From: Gammaproteobacteria bacterium
GTDB taxonomy: Bacteria > Pseudomonadota > Gammaproteobacteria > Pseudomonadales > Pseudohongiellaceae
Length of the DNA: 26,123 nt
Reading direction: 5' to 3'
NCBI GenBank assembly: GCA_016762995.1
Contig: JAESUT010000067.1
Span: 1 to 26,123, forward strand
The position numbers were made by a program, and so were the translations under genes. The notes under the pieces are model-generated. The model was not told the origin of the DNA. It searched no databases and worked only from the letters and a program-made list of their open reading frames with translations. Position 1 is the first letter of the stretch, and each line of letters starts with the position of its first letter. This document shows positions 7,642 through 15,762 of the stretch, piece by piece.

Positions 7642-8652
7642 ATGGCCAACCCTCCGATACTTAACGAAGCCTCCAAGCCCTGCCTCAATTGCGGCACAGC
7701 CCTCAGTGGGAACTACTGCGAGAATTGCGGCCAGGAAGCGAAGGATCTGCGACGCCCATTCTTCAAACTCAGCAGGGAGGCAGTTCAATCATTATTTGAG
7801 TTAGATGGTCGCGCCGTTAAAACCCTTTTCTACCTGATGACCAAGCCAGGCTATCTGAGTCGAGAATATTTTAGCGGTAGGCAGACTCGATATACCCCGC
7901 CACTACGCCTGTTCTTAGTAATAAGTGTCTCGTTCTTTCTGCTGGTCAGTTTTTACACCTCGATCCAATCTCTTGAGGAGGCTCTCAATACAAACGGTGA
8001 GAAGGGCGCAGAAGGCATCACTGCGGGAACGAATACCGAAGTTAGTGTCATCAGTGAGAGCGACTTAAATGCAAATGGCGAGGAAGGCGACGGCTTGGAG
8101 GAACTCCTAGCCGTTGTCGATCGAATTAACCTGCCCTTTCTTGGCGAGCAGACTAACTCAAACTTACGCAGAGTGATGCGCACACAGGCCGAAACAAATC
8201 TGAATACAGTGCTGGCAAACCCAAGCGAGTTTGCGCGGGGTTATCTGGAATACATCACACTGTTTATATTGTTGATGATCCCTCTATTGGCTCTCATTCA
8301 AAAGCTAATTTATGTTCGAACAGGACACTACTATGTAGAGCATCTTGTGCTGACATTGCACAATCTTGCGTTCATCCTATTTGTGATATTTGTTACCAGT
8401 CTTACCGACATGGTGGAAGCAAGTCAGATGCCGATTATAAATTCTCTTTTCGGCTTTTTGGGAGCTGCCATATTTATTTGGATGTGGGTCTATCTCTTCC
8501 TAAGCCTAAAATATTATTTCCAGCAGGGCTATGGCATAACCCTGCTGAAATATATAACGACCACTGTTCTTTACGGCATTACTCTGAGCTTCGGCATTAC
8601 TCTGAGCTTCGGCATTTCCCTATTCTCAGGAATTCTCTTCTTCCTGTTCTAG
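7642..8652 (+). CDS. DUF3667 family membrane protein
   Basis: A 336-residue inner-membrane protein of unknown function. The N-terminus carries a zinc-ribbon-like CxxC...CxxC (Cys14, Cys17, Cys26, Cys29), followed by the DUF3667 block with KTLFYLMTKPGYLSREYFSG and RYTPPLRLFLVIS. Five or so hydrophobic segments follow at about residues 90-112, 202-222, 232-255, 262-288 and 300-336, with an acidic soluble stretch between the first two (residues ~113-195). The last segment contains a tandem repeat, GITLSFGITLSFGI, encoded by an 18-base DNA repeat, and the protein ends inside hydrophobic sequence. The start has no clear ribosome site. It is convergent with the MscS gene 16 bases away. Role and partners unknown. 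Confidence 0.85.
   Translation: MANPPILNEASKPCLNCGTALSGNYCENCGQEAKDLRRPFFKLSREAVQSLFELDGRAVKTLFYLMTKPGYLSREYFSGRQTRYTPPLRLFLVISVSFFLLVSFYTSIQSLEEALNTNGEKGAEGITAGTNTEVSVISESDLNANGEEGDGLEELLAVVDRINLPFLGEQTNSNLRRVMRTQAETNLNTVLANPSEFARGYLEYITLFILLMIPLLALIQKLIYVRTGHYYVEHLVLTLHNLAFILFVIFVTSLTDMVEASQMPIINSLFGFLGAAIFIWMWVYLFLSLKYYFQQGYGITLLKYITTTVLYGITLSFGITLSFGISLFSGILFFLF
8575..8616 (+). repeat. 18-bp tandem repeat in the DUF3667 gene, about 2.3 copies
   Basis: The unit GGCATTACTCTGAGCTTC occurs at 8575-8592 and, identically, at 8593-8610, and its first six bases recur at 8611. It encodes six residues per unit (GITLSF) in the last membrane segment. Because the unit is a multiple of three, copy-number change by slippage would lengthen or shorten the segment without a frameshift. 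Confidence 0.9.
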
Positions 8653-8668
8653 AGTCTACCCCCTTCTC

Positions 8669-9478
8669 TCAAGACTCTTTGCTTAAGTGCACATCCATTT
8701 GCGGGAATGGGAACGATAGCCCTGCATCGCCAAACGTCTTGTAGACTTCTTCGTTCATCTTGTAGAGCACGCCCCAATAGTCGGGAGCCTTAACCCAGGC
8801 CTTAACCACAATAATTACTGCGCTATCACCAAGGCTCTTTAATGCCATGGAGTGCTCGGGATCTTTCAGGATGCGCTCATCCGCTGCGATCAATTTGTTC
8901 AGGACTTCATAGGCTTTATCAACATCGTCGCCGTAGGCAATTCCGAATTCCCAATCTACGCGACGTGTCGGCTGCGTGGAATAGTTGATTATCGAGCTTG
9001 TCGCAAGTGGCCCGTTTGGAATCAGTATTGTCTTGTTATCTGACGTCGTTAGAACTGTAATGAATATCTGAATCTCCTTTACAGAACCCGTATAGCCCTG
9101 CGCTTCAATAAAGTCGCCAATCTTATAGGGTTTGAAGAGCAGGATCATCACACCACCCGCGAAGTTCTGCAGAGTACCCGATAGAGCGAGACCAACTGCC
9201 AAACCTGCGGCGCCGAGAATTGCAACAAAGGAAGTCATCTCTACGCCGAGCACACTAAGGGCTGTGATATAAACCAGCACCTTTAATACCATGCCGACCA
9301 TGCTTCCTAAGAAGCTAATAAGTGAGGGGTCGACTTTGCTCTTAGTCATTATTTTCTTCGTGAGCGAGACAAGCATGTTGGCGATCATCAGTCCAACGAC
9401 GAGTGTAACAATGGCAGAGACAAGCTTTATGCCATAGGGGATCGCCATTGCGGTGAGCTCGGCTGCGTTAAATTCCAT
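8669..9478 (-). CDS. Small-conductance mechanosensitive channel, MscS family
   Basis: A 269-residue channel that opens under membrane tension and releases solutes on osmotic downshock. Three membrane helices are visible: about residues 15-36, 56-80 and 85-115. The third, AILGAAGLAVGLALSGTLQN, is the glycine/alanine-ratcheted pore helix of MscS. The beta domain begins at KPYKIGDFIEAQGYTGSVKEI and contains TTSDNKTILIPNGPL, both MscS signatures. Length is close to E. coli MscS (286). The ATG at 9478 is preceded by AAGGGAAATATT, a good ribosome site. It appears to be a single gene in the inner membrane; the cytochrome gene lies 169 bases upstream on the same strand, so co-transcription is possible but not shown. 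Confidence 0.93.
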   Translation of the reverse strand: MEFNAAELTAMAIPYGIKLVSAIVTLVVGLMIANMLVSLTKKIMTKSKVDPSLISFLGSMVGMVLKVLVYITALSVLGVEMTSFVAILGAAGLAVGLALSGTLQNFAGGVMILLFKPYKIGDFIEAQGYTGSVKEIQIFITVLTTSDNKTILIPNGPLATSSIINYSTQPTRRVDWEFGIAYGDDVDKAYEVLNKLIAADERILKDPEHSMALKSLGDSAVIIVVKAWVKAPDYWGVLYKMNEEVYKTFGDAGLSFPFPQMDVHLSKES

Positions 9479-9647
9479 AATATTTCCCTTCTGTTTACGA
9501 AAAAATAAACGGGGCGGATCAACTGACCGTCCCGGTACTTAAGCAATTACTAGTCCGTGATTCACAGACTGCTACGATTTGTTTTTAAAATTTACAACCT
9601 AGCGAATAGCATTCTCAGAGCAGGTGACACACCTTAGATTTTGAACT

Positions 9648-10463
9648 TTATAGCGACTTCAAGAAGGCTAGCAGTTGTTGTTGCTCGTTCGCACCAAGGT
9701 TCGAAAAAGTATCCGGCATAAGAGACTCATCTAAATCTCTAACCGCAGCGACCCTCTCCTTAAAATAAGTTACCCAACGCTGCCCATCTTCACTCTGTAT
9801 TTGCACGGCTAGCTCTGAATCATTTCGATAGCGGCCGCGAACTAGAGTGCCGTCTTGCTGCTCTACTTCTTTCACTCCATAACCATCTACGATAGACGCC
9901 GATGGGCTCATCAACGCCTGCATAATCGCACCGTCATCCAGTCGGCTACCAACACCCTCTAGTGAGGGTCCTACACTGCCACCTTTCTCATTATAAGAGT
10001 GACAACTGATACAATCAGCCAAGCCATTGAATAGCATCTCGCCAGCAATAACGTTTGGATCATCACTCGGTCCCGAATCATCGCCACCTAAAACCAGAGC
10101 AGGCTTCCCTTGCAGATTACGAATGTAGCTAGCGATGTCGAAGATCTCGACTTCGCTTAGTGACCCTTCCCAAGCAACCATGCCAGTACCCGCACGGCCA
10201 TCAGTAATGACGTCGATGAGTTCCTGATCAAGCAGTCGATTAGCCGGAGCATCGGTCAATGGCTTGCCCATGGTTTGGCCTTCGCCAAGAGCACCATGGC
10301 AGATCTGACAGTAAGCATTGTAAAGCTCCTGTCCCTCACCAACACCGGCCAGCGACGTAGCTGATAGACCGCCAAAAAGAAAGACAGCCATCGTGTTCTT
10401 GAGGGAACGAGTAAGTAACAATGTAAAAGATGATTTCAAGTTTTCGCCTATCGGATTAGTCAA
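9648..10463 (-). CDS. Exported di-haem cytochrome c, likely electron acceptor of the PQQ dehydrogenase
   Basis: A protein of up to 271 residues with two c-type haem sites: CQICH (residues 52-56) and CISCH (151-155). Each starts a small class I cytochrome c domain, with candidate axial methionines in GTGMVAW and LMPDTF. The N-terminal region TRSLKN followed by a hydrophobic stretch ending SLAG is a signal peptide, so it acts in the periplasm. The start is unclear: a TTG at 10463 is the longest option, while an ATG at 10391 would remove the positive n-region. It lies 27 bases after the PQQ dehydrogenase gene on the same strand; such cytochromes commonly take electrons from quinoprotein dehydrogenases and pass them to the terminal oxidase. 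That pairing is inference from position. Confidence 0.87.
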   Translation of the reverse strand: MTNPIGENLKSSFTLLLTRSLKNTMAVFLFGGLSATSLAGVGEGQELYNAYCQICHGALGEGQTMGKPLTDAPANRLLDQELIDVITDGRAGTGMVAWEGSLSEVEIFDIASYIRNLQGKPALVLGGDDSGPSDDPNVIAGEMLFNGLADCISCHSYNEKGGSVGPSLEGVGSRLDDGAIMQALMSPSASIVDGYGVKEVEQQDGTLVRGRYRNDSELAVQIQSEDGQRWVTYFKERVAAVRDLDESLMPDTFSNLGANEQQQLLAFLKSL

Positions 10464-10490
10464 GTTGCTAAGTTTTCGTTTCGTCTTCGC

Positions 10491-12128
10491 TTACAGACTA
10501 AACAAAATGTAGTTGCCCGTTGCGATGCCAGTAGCAACGCCTGCACGCGTTACCGGGTTTCGCGTGCCCGAGGCTACGCCGATGTATTGCTTACCATCGA
10601 TGGTAAAACTCGTAGGCGGCGCATAGATGCCACTGCCTGTCTGGAATTTCCAAAGCACTTCGCCAGTTTCATCATTCATAGCGTAGATGTGTCCGTCTGG
10701 TGCACCAGAGAAAACCAATCCTCCGCCCGTTGACAGCGTGCCTGCCCAGTTGAAGTTACCTGGCATCTCTTTCTGCCAGGCGATTTCACCACTGAGCATA
10801 TCGAAGGCTACAACCCAACCTGTGCCGGTGGTGTCAAACTGGGGTATGCCACCAAGATCCATAGTCCCCGCACGCGCCTCTCCTTCACGGCGAATGTAGC
10901 GAGTACCCCACTCAGTGGTTGGGATATAGAGCATATGCGTGTCTGGGCTGTAGGAGGCTGGAGGCCAATTCTTGCCGCCGTAGAGGCCTGGGAAGACCAT
11001 GGTGTCTGCAGGCTCATACATTGATTCCTTCAACACGGGCTTGCCGCGTTCGTCTCTTTCCGCCCAATTCACTCTCGTGTACTCGCCGGCGTAGAGGAAG
11101 TCGCCGTTCATGCGATCGAGCGCATAGACGTGTCCGTTACGAGATACCTGCACAATCATCTTGCGCATTTCACCTTCGAACATCTCTTCGATGATCATTG
11201 GCTCCGAGGTGGAGTCGTGATCGAATTCGTCTCTGGGTGAGGTTTGGAAATACCAGCGCAGATCACCGCTATCGGCATCCAGCGCAACTACGGAGTTGGA
11301 ATACAGGTTGTCACCAGCGCGCACCGCATTGTTGATATCTGGCCAAGGATTACCTGTGCCCCAGAACACCATGTCGGTCTCAGGATCATAGGTGCCTGTC
11401 ACCCAAGTAGGGGCGCCACCTGTCTTCCAAGAATCGCCCAGCCAAGTTTCGTTGCCAGGCTCACCCTCAGCCGGCGTAGTATAGAAGCGCCAGCGACGCT
11501 CGCCGGTATTTACGTCATAGGCATCAATATAGCCGCGAATACCGTATTCGCCGCCGCCTACGCCGATCAAGACCATGTCTTTAACGACTAGTGGCGCACC
11601 GGTAACCGAAAATGACTCACGGTGATCACCTACTTCGGCATCCCACAATTGAATCCCTGTCTCGGCATCGAAGGCCAGCAGGTGTGCATCGAGTGTTCCA
11701 TAGAACACCTTGTCTTCGTACAGCCCTACACCTCGATTGTGAGGTCCACAGCAGAGGTCTACGTTTTCGAAGTCATGGTCGTAACGCCACAGCTCATCAC
11801 CCGTTAGAGGATCAACTACGAGCAGATGGCTATTCGCCGTAGTTAGGTACATGCGGCCATCGTTCACTAGGGCGGTAACCTCATAGGCTCCCCCTGTCAC
11901 ACCATTCTGCTTGATCCAAACAGGACGAAGATTAGCCACTGACTCACGGTTAATCTGCGTATCCGGCATATAGCGCCATGCACCGTAATTTTTGCCATAG
12001 GTAACCCAGCGGTCAGAATAGTCCTGGGCATTCTCCAGAATGTCAGAGGTCACGTCCTGCGCGGTCGTAGCCGATGAAAATAGACCCAGACCAAGCAACA
12101 CAAACAATGACTTTGAAATTTTACTCAT
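10491..12128 (-). CDS. PQQ-dependent dehydrogenase (quinoprotein, eight-bladed propeller)
   Basis: A 545-residue periplasmic quinoprotein oxidising an alcohol or related substrate. Residues 1-23 are a signal peptide (ending TTAQ). W-motif propeller repeats with DxxTGxxxW recur throughout (for example DPLTGDELWRYD, DAETGIQLWDAE, MNDETGEVLWKF). Key features seen: vicinal Cys126-Cys127 in DLCCGPHNRGV, which in this family form the disulfide over PQQ; WGTGNPWPD at 256-264; and RAGDN, whose Asp273 fits the catalytic base of methanol/alcohol dehydrogenases. There is no C-terminal cytochrome domain, unlike quinohaemoproteins, but a separate di-haem cytochrome gene follows after 27 bases. The substrate is not readable. 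The ATG at 12128 has AAGG about nine bases upstream. No PQQ biosynthesis genes are in the window. Confidence 0.92.
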   Translation of the reverse strand: MSKISKSLFVLLGLGLFSSATTAQDVTSDILENAQDYSDRWVTYGKNYGAWRYMPDTQINRESVANLRPVWIKQNGVTGGAYEVTALVNDGRMYLTTANSHLLVVDPLTGDELWRYDHDFENVDLCCGPHNRGVGLYEDKVFYGTLDAHLLAFDAETGIQLWDAEVGDHRESFSVTGAPLVVKDMVLIGVGGGEYGIRGYIDAYDVNTGERRWRFYTTPAEGEPGNETWLGDSWKTGGAPTWVTGTYDPETDMVFWGTGNPWPDINNAVRAGDNLYSNSVVALDADSGDLRWYFQTSPRDEFDHDSTSEPMIIEEMFEGEMRKMIVQVSRNGHVYALDRMNGDFLYAGEYTRVNWAERDERGKPVLKESMYEPADTMVFPGLYGGKNWPPASYSPDTHMLYIPTTEWGTRYIRREGEARAGTMDLGGIPQFDTTGTGWVVAFDMLSGEIAWQKEMPGNFNWAGTLSTGGGLVFSGAPDGHIYAMNDETGEVLWKFQTGSGIYAPPTSFTIDGKQYIGVASGTRNPVTRAGVATGIATGNYILFSL

Positions 12129-12352
12129 TTGAATAACCTTTTTTAAGCGACAAATAACTGAATTCTTTACTGTTACAACGGCAAAGCGACGCCTGATTGT
12201 CGCTCACAAACCGGAGGACAATTAAGCTATAAACCCCCTGCGTCTGTCAATTAAGATGCCCTCAAATAGGGCTGATTTTGGGTCAAACCGACCTCAATTG
12301 CAGTCAGATCACGCAAATTGCACAAAAAGCAGCTGCGTCATATCATCTAGCC

Positions 12353-12377
12353 CATGTGACGCGCTTCCCGCGACATG
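12353..12377 (+). promoter_or_regulatory. Hairpin in the madL leader
   Basis: CATGT-GA-CGCG (12353-12363) can pair with CGCG-ACATG (12369-12377), with a two-base bulge and a five-base loop. It sits just before the madL ribosome site (AAGGA, about 12389-12393). It could tune translation or be a protein-binding site; it may also be chance. Confidence 0.25.
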
Positions 12378-12398
12378 GTCGAAGAATAAGGATAAAAA

Positions 12399-12779
12399 AT
12401 GATTGTCTACGGTGTAGCTCTACTTTCCGCCTGTTTGATTCTAGGAATGCTCCTTGGCGAGGTGCTGGGAGTGGCCCTTGGCGTTGAGGCCAACGTGGGT
12501 GGCGTGGGCATAGCCATGTTGTTTCTGGTGCTCGCCAGCAATTCTGACCGGTTTAAGGCGCTGGTTGATGGGGCATCAGGCACTGGCATCCAATTTTGGT
12601 CCGCCATGTATATCCCGATAGTCGTCGCCATGGCGGCCAGGCAGAATGTTGTGGCAGCGTTCGAGGGCGGCATGCTGGCCGTTGTGGCTGGGGTCGCCGC
12701 GGTAGTCGTCAGCTTTGCACTGGTGCCTCTCATCGCTAAGATTGGCAACTCCGAGACACCTAGCGAGGAGAACCAATAA
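12399..12779 (+). CDS. madL: Malonate transporter subunit MadL
   Basis: A 126-residue, four-helix inner-membrane protein. MIVYGVALLSACLILGMLLGE is the family's characteristic N-terminus, and the small-residue-rich helices up to LVPLIAKIG match MadL, one of two subunits of the MadLM malonate importer described from Malonomonas. AAGGA lies six bases before the ATG. The stop overlaps the madM start (TAATG), so the two are translationally coupled. Immediately downstream is malonyl-CoA synthetase, which fits malonate uptake followed by activation. No MadR- or MatR-type regulator gene is adjacent; the gene is divergent from the PQQ dehydrogenase across 270 bases. Confidence 0.93.
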   Translation: MIVYGVALLSACLILGMLLGEVLGVALGVEANVGGVGIAMLFLVLASNSDRFKALVDGASGTGIQFWSAMYIPIVVAMAARQNVVAAFEGGMLAVVAGVAAVVVSFALVPLIAKIGNSETPSEENQ

Positions 12780-13537
12780 TGGAAATCTTAGAAACCGTCT
12801 TTGTTCGTAACTCACTCGTAGTCGCCTTCGCCGTTGTGGGTTTAACTATTTGGATATCCTATTTCCTCGCGGACAAATTAACCAAGGGTCGAATCCATGG
12901 TTCGGCCATCGCTATTGCGCTTGGTTTATTGGCTGCCTATTTTGGTGGCAAGGCAACAGGCGGCAGTACCGGCGTTGCCGATCTCACCTTGCTAGGCGGC
13001 ATCGGCTTAATGGGTGGCGGCATGATGCGCGACTTTGCGATCGTCGCTACCGCCTTCGGCGTCAAACTCAGTGAATTGAAAAAGGCCGGACTGGCCGGGG
13101 TTGTTTCGATCTTCGCCGGCGTCGTCGTTTCATTTGTTGTCGGTGCCGCCGTCGCGGTTCTCTATGGTTACACTGACCCTGTTGCGGTCACCACCATCGG
13201 AGCCGGCGCGGTAACTTATATTGTCGGCCCTGTCACTGGCTCAGCCTTGGGCGCCGATTCAGATATAATCGCACTGAGCGTCGCCGCTGGACTCATCAAA
13301 TCCATCCTAGTAATGATCGGTACGCCGCTGGTTGCCAAGACAATTGGCTTGAATAATCCACAATCTGCTATGGTATTCGGCGGACTCATGGGCACTACCT
13401 CAGGAGTGGCCGCAGGGCTTGCCGCTACCGACCCCAAGCTTGTACCGTACGGCGCGATGACTGCGACGTTCTATACCGGCGTAGGATGTCTGTTAGGGCC
13501 ATCGATCTTGTTTATGATCGTCAATGCAATTTTATAG
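12779..13537 (+). CDS. madM: Malonate transporter subunit MadM
   Basis: A 252-residue polytopic inner-membrane protein with about seven to nine helices, matching MadM in length and layout. Diagnostic stretches include LADKLTKGRIHGSAIAIALG, TLLGGIGLMGGGMMRDFAIV and GGLMGTTSGVAAGLAATDP. With MadL it forms the sodium-dependent malonate importer. It overlaps madL by one base at TAATG. The matB gene begins 77 bases later, on the same strand, and is likely co-transcribed. All expected regions appear intact. Confidence 0.94.
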   Translation: MEILETVFVRNSLVVAFAVVGLTIWISYFLADKLTKGRIHGSAIAIALGLLAAYFGGKATGGSTGVADLTLLGGIGLMGGGMMRDFAIVATAFGVKLSELKKAGLAGVVSIFAGVVVSFVVGAAVAVLYGYTDPVAVTTIGAGAVTYIVGPVTGSALGADSDIIALSVAAGLIKSILVMIGTPLVAKTIGLNNPQSAMVFGGLMGTTSGVAAGLAATDPKLVPYGAMTATFYTGVGCLLGPSILFMIVNAIL

Positions 13538-13614
13538 ATTTTAACTTCAAGCAATGCAATCTCTGCGCCGGTCACGGCTGCCAAGAAACAAGGACTTAAA
13601 GGAACAGTACGCGA

Positions 13615-15099
13615 ATGTCAGAACTAATTTTTCCACATTTAAATAAATCCAACAATAAGATAGCCCTAACCGAGGGAGATAATGCCTATAGCTATGCGGA
13701 TGTGAATCAACGCATAGACCAGTTCGCAACCGGACTCTTAAATGGCATTGATGATCTGAATGAGGAGCGCATTGCTTTCTTTATCCCTGCCAGCGTCGAC
13801 TACGTAACAACCCTACACGGAATTTGGAGAGCTGGAGGAATAGCTATTCCATTAAATGTCGCATCTGCCGTCACCGAATTGGAGCACTGCTTGAGCTGCG
13901 CCAGTGTCACGCGCATGATCGCGAACGGTAAATACCAAGAGTCTCTTACGGATCTCTGCGCAAAATTAAATATCGAACTGCTTTCGGTTGCCGATGTAAG
14001 CGCGCAGGAGATTGGACAATTACCCGAGATCCTCCCCGAGCGTCGGGCGATGATGTTGTTTACAAGTGGTACGACAAACAAACCCAAGGGCGTAGTAAGC
14101 ACGCACACGACAATTTCCGCGCAAATAACTACGCTGATCGAAGCCTGGAGCTGGACTGATCAAGATTCCATTCCGCTATTTCTACCCGTGCATCATATAC
14201 ACGGCATTATCAATATTCTGAGCTGCGGCCTATGGGCTGGCGCGACGGTGCATCTGTTTGCCAAGTTCGATATCCCAAAGATTACAGCGGAAATCGTTGC
14301 CGGCACTTACAACGTCTTCATGGCAGTACCTACCATCTACGTGAAACTCATTCAGTATTTCGATACTATCGATGAAAGCGAAGTAAAGAAGATCTGCGAT
14401 GGTTTCAGGCCAATGCGTCTGAACATATCTGGCTCCGCCGCGTGTCCGGTGAAGCTATTTAATCAATGGAAAGAACTCACCGGCCAGATCTTGTTAGAGC
14501 GCTATGGCATGACAGAGATCGGCATGGGGCTTTCTAACCCTTACGACGGTGAGCGCCGGGCTGGACATGTTGGTCAGCCGCTACCGGGTGTAGAGACACA
14601 GCTCTTCGATGAAGACAATAATCCTGTCCTTGAGGAAAATACACCAGGAGAGATTCGCATCAAGGGCGACAACGTCTTCCTCGAATATTGGGCGAATGAA
14701 AAAGCCACGAAGGAAAGTTTTCACGATGGCTGGTTCTGTACCGGCGACATCGCGGTTCTCGACGATGGTTACTACCGCATCATGGGTCGCTCTTCCATCG
14801 ATATCATCAAGTCCGGCGGCTACAAGTTGTCGGCGCTGGAGATTGAGGGCACCTTACTCACGCATGATGACATAGCCGAATGCGCTGTTATCGGCGTTGA
14901 AGACGAAACCTGGGGCGAATCAGTTATGGCCTTTATAGGCCTCAAGAGCGGTGCATCAATGGAATACGCTGACCTAAAAGCTTGGTGTGATGGCAAGATG
15001 TCTTCCTACAAGATCCCAAAAGCCATACAGATAATCGATGCCCTGCCTAGAAACGCGATGGGGAAAGTAACCAAACCCGATTTGAAAAAATTACTTTAG
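13615..15099 (+). CDS. matB: Malonyl-CoA synthetase (acyl-CoA synthetase family)
   Basis: A 494-residue cytoplasmic adenylate-forming enzyme; MatB makes malonyl-CoA from malonate, CoA and ATP. Seen: the P-loop LFTSGTTNKPKGV (148-160), LPVHHIHGI, the MatB/ACSF3-type version of motif A5's neighbour, ERYGMTEIGM (motif III), DGWFCTGDIA and GRSSIDIIKSGGYKLSALEIE, and the catalytic lysine in RNAMGKVTK (about Lys484). Context with MadLM makes malonate the likely substrate. No malonyl-CoA decarboxylase (MatA) is beside it, so the product may feed fatty-acid synthesis or be decarboxylated by an enzyme encoded elsewhere. The ATG at 13615 has AAAGGA about eleven bases upstream. Confidence 0.92.
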   Translation: MSELIFPHLNKSNNKIALTEGDNAYSYADVNQRIDQFATGLLNGIDDLNEERIAFFIPASVDYVTTLHGIWRAGGIAIPLNVASAVTELEHCLSCASVTRMIANGKYQESLTDLCAKLNIELLSVADVSAQEIGQLPEILPERRAMMLFTSGTTNKPKGVVSTHTTISAQITTLIEAWSWTDQDSIPLFLPVHHIHGIINILSCGLWAGATVHLFAKFDIPKITAEIVAGTYNVFMAVPTIYVKLIQYFDTIDESEVKKICDGFRPMRLNISGSAACPVKLFNQWKELTGQILLERYGMTEIGMGLSNPYDGERRAGHVGQPLPGVETQLFDEDNNPVLEENTPGEIRIKGDNVFLEYWANEKATKESFHDGWFCTGDIAVLDDGYYRIMGRSSIDIIKSGGYKLSALEIEGTLLTHDDIAECAVIGVEDETWGESVMAFIGLKSGASMEYADLKAWCDGKMSSYKIPKAIQIIDALPRNAMGKVTKPDLKKLL

Positions 15100-15127
15100 C
15101 CGAGTCACTCAGTCAGGAGTTGTAACG

Positions 15128-15595
15128 ATGTTTAAATTTTTCACCTCTATAGCCTTGCTCATAATGTTACCAACACAATCTCAGGCGGCAGATACATTGC
15201 AAGAAATAGAACAGAAGTTTCAAGGGGATTTCGAATTAGTTAGCTACTTTCAGTTTCCAGAACAAGGCGACCCAATAGACATGAACTATGTGGGCCGGCT
15301 GAGCTACGATGCACTCGGCAATATGTCAGTCCTAGGCATGCCTCGCGATCTACCCGAGAGAAATCAAGATTCGGATGAGCGAATAACCGGCGGCTTCGCC
15401 TATTGGGGCAAGGCGTCATTCGATCCAGAGAATAGTCTCGTGACTCACCATATCGAAGGCTCGCCCATGGTGCCTAAATCGGTAGGCAGCGACACTGTCC
15501 GTCATTTTGAGTTCAGCGATGACCTGCTAAAACTGTCGATTGAGAACGACTCAGGCAGAACGATCTCTACGCTGGGCTGGCGCAAGCTGAACTAA
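15128..15595 (+). CDS. Exported lipocalin-like domain protein
   Basis: A 155-residue exported protein. Residues 1-20 are a signal peptide ending SQAA. The rest reads as a single lipocalin-like barrel (Lipocalin_5 type): FQGDFELVSYFQF at the start, YVGRLSYDALGNMSVLGMP as the central hairpin, then FAYWGKASFDPENSLVTHHIEGS and a closing strand TISTLGWRKLN. Such domains bind small hydrophobic molecules, but no ligand can be assigned. AGGAG is eight bases before the ATG. It follows matB by 28 bases and may be co-transcribed; a link to malonate is not obvious. Confidence 0.75.
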   Translation: MFKFFTSIALLIMLPTQSQAADTLQEIEQKFQGDFELVSYFQFPEQGDPIDMNYVGRLSYDALGNMSVLGMPRDLPERNQDSDERITGGFAYWGKASFDPENSLVTHHIEGSPMVPKSVGSDTVRHFEFSDDLLKLSIENDSGRTISTLGWRKLN

Positions 15596-15713
15596 GCATA
15601 GACAATTAGAATCTTGACCTTTAGGTTCATTCCCTTGTGTCTTTGCAGCTAGGGTGAGCCTCTTACAAATTCTACTGAAAGTATTACACCGCACGCTGGT
15701 CTTATTCGAGCAA

Positions 15714-15744
15714 TTGACTATCTACTAGTGTAGTGAGAAATAAT
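15714..15744 (+). promoter_or_regulatory. Candidate promoter for the radical SAM-ynjBCD operon
   Basis: TTGACT (15714-15719) and AATAAT (15739-15744) are 19 bases apart, slightly long for sigma70. A small dyad, CTAC-TAGT-GTAG (15723-15734), lies between them and could be an operator. It precedes the radical SAM start by about 20 bases. Weak evidence. Confidence 0.3.
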
Positions 15745-15762
15745 CGGGGATAAGGGAAATAG

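Noticed and set aside
8521..8547. Inverted repeat CAGCAGGG...CCCTGCTG inside the DUF3667 gene.
   Set aside because: It lies in coding sequence with an 11-base loop and no T tract; probably chance.
10808..11842. Several plus- and minus-strand open frames over the PQQ dehydrogenase gene.
   Set aside because: They are shadows of the dehydrogenase with no start signals or recognisable protein features.
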